Assembly (NCBI RefSeq): GCF_008326305.1
Contig: NZ_BIXY01000083.1
Span: 1-33,250 of the forward strand
From: Dictyobacter arantiisoli
Lineage (GTDB): Bacteria; Chloroflexota; Ktedonobacteria; Ktedonobacterales; Ktedonobacteraceae
DNA: 33,250 nucleotides
Direction: 5' to 3'
Below, piece by piece: positions 32,778 to 33,250 of this stretch (position 1 is its first letter; each line of letters starts with the position of its first letter). Both the position numbers and the translations under genes were made by a program. The notes under the pieces are model-generated. The model was not told the DNA's origin. It searched no databases and was given only the letters and a program-made list of their open reading frames with translations.

Positions 32778-33005
32778 ATGGGAACGTATAGCAAGATTCG
32801 ATGCGCCGGTGCTGCGAAGCTTCAGGAAAACGCTGTTGTTCTGATGGCAGAACTATCGGAAGACGACCTCACGGTCGTTATGGGTGGTTATGGTGGCTAT
32901 GGTGGTGTCGTTGATGCTGATCCGCGCACCAACCCACATACTAAGCCAAATACTAAGCCACCTCGTCGTAACCGCCGTAACCGCCGTAATGATCGCCGTC
33001 GCTAA
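32778..33005 (+). CDS. double-glycine leader peptide: putative bacteriocin/RiPP precursor
   Basis: 75 residues; AGGATAGGG lies just upstream of the ATG. Residues 1-37 look like a double-glycine leader: a helical segment (AAKLQENAVVLMA) then ELSEDDLTVVMGG, with the acidic/hydrophobic pattern and GG at 36-37 typical of substrates of peptidase-containing ABC transporters (C39) and of several RiPP classes. The predicted core, 38-75, starts YGGYGGVVDADP, contains two TKP units and ends in a very basic tail of Arg-Arg-Asn repeats. Only one Cys exists (residue 9, in the leader), so lanthionine or disulfide cross-links in the core are excluded; Thr, Asn, Tyr and Asp could still be modified. No maturation or export gene lies within the window on this side; the right edge is 245 bp away. 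Confidence 0.7.
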   Translation: MGTYSKIRCAGAAKLQENAVVLMAELSEDDLTVVMGGYGGYGGVVDADPRTNPHTKPNTKPPRRNRRNRRNDRRR

Positions 33006-33072
33006 GCTGTTAATCAGGAGTTTCGAACTGGTATAGGAAGCATACCTTGCATTTTGTTACTTGCCATATCGG

Positions 33073-33123
33073 AATCAGTCTCTGTCTCGTCGCCTGAATT
33101 GCGCGAGAGGGACTGATTTTTTT
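33073..33123 (+). terminator. intrinsic terminator of the double-glycine peptide gene
   Basis: AATCAGTC-TCTGTCTCG pairs with CGAGAGG-GACTGATT (one bulge), followed by seven T residues. It lies 67 bp after the stop, so the peptide gene is transcribed alone. The remaining 33124-33250 holds only an 8-bp GTTCAAAA/TTTTGAAC inverted repeat and no supportable gene. Confidence 0.8.
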
Positions 33124-33250
33124 GTTTAGGCATGGTTCAAAACCACGTGACACTTTTGAACAATCAGGCAGCGAGAGCAGAATAACCCAAAGCTGCCAAC
33201 CAATCTCCCTCGGGAACATTTGAATCCGTCCGTTGTAAAGGGGAAAGTCC

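Noticed and set aside
21325-33005. One RiPP biosynthetic cluster linking the ATP-grasp ligase, P450s and the double-glycine peptide
   Set aside because: The genes are 10-30 kb apart, in separate transcription units with terminators and housekeeping genes between them.
33010-33219. Transposase remnant at the right edge
   Set aside because: The minus-strand frame has a few plausible segments but no recognisable DDE or HUH motif, and it crosses the peptide gene's terminator.

Overview
The window looks like a chromosomal stretch of a Ktedonobacter-like member of the Chloroflexota. This assignment rests on an overall impression (GC near 50%, several cytochrome P450s, an ECF sigma factor followed by a single-pass membrane protein, scattered transporter remnants, palindromic repeats) and not on a marker gene, so it is moderate at best. 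About 27 protein genes and two transporter gene fragments are supported. No rRNA, tRNA, CRISPR array or intact insertion sequence was recognised.

Left part (1-4.8 kb): a REP-like inverted pair of small hairpins, a remnant of a DHA2-type MFS transporter, a two-helix membrane protein, a glutaredoxin/mycoredoxin-like protein, and two class I bacterial P450s on the minus strand. Each P450 appears to have its own promoter region.

4.8-9.6 kb: a minus-strand cluster of a J-domain pseudokinase, a von Willebrand A (vWA) protein and a divergent PurA-like enzyme. It is driven by a near-consensus promoter that runs directly into a perfect 16-bp inverted repeat (operator candidate). An HNH nuclease gene is divergent from it. 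The combination of kinase fold, vWA, a nucleotide-type ligase and a nuclease recalls, without matching, the TerY/kinase and nucleoside-metabolite modules described around tellurite/phage-resistance clusters. This is my first candidate for an undescribed system. A DUF4291 gene and a group III truncated haemoglobin follow, convergent with HNH.

10.9-15.0 kb: a mobile-element-type replication module, xre regulator then a 1123-residue primase/SF3 helicase, behind a perfect consensus promoter. A 40-bp-arm inverted repeat lies inside the coding sequence of the helicase linker. No integrase or structural phage genes are present.

15.3-21.1 kb: a cell-envelope block. An ECF sigma factor is followed by a membrane protein whose external domain is an S11 DD-peptidase fold with all three catalytic motifs degenerate. 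Next comes a paralogue with an intact SxxK and KTG. Convergent to these are a lipoprotein-like transpeptidase that keeps SxxK but has lost KTG and a secreted S53 (sedolisin) protease. The layout suggests that the dead peptidase domain is the sensor of an envelope-stress sigma switch.

21.3-32.4 kb: mostly metabolic or housekeeping genes: an ATP-grasp ligase, a threonine-dehydratase-like PLP enzyme, a small protein resembling a DnaX C-terminal domain, a LOG-family phosphoribohydrolase, glycogen branching enzyme, an MFS remnant, a DksA/TraR-like protein with two of four zinc cysteines replaced by Asp, a membrane-anchored protein with a possible TIR-like cytoplasmic domain, and a translationally overlapping lspA-rluD pair. 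Between the DksA-like gene and the membrane protein lies a striking 196-bp element of three hairpins enclosed by an outer inverted repeat.

32.5-33.25 kb: a 75-residue peptide with a canonical double-glycine leader and an Arg/Asn-rich tail, followed by a clear terminator. It is a good candidate for an unmodified bacteriocin or RiPP precursor whose partner genes, if any, lie beyond the right edge.
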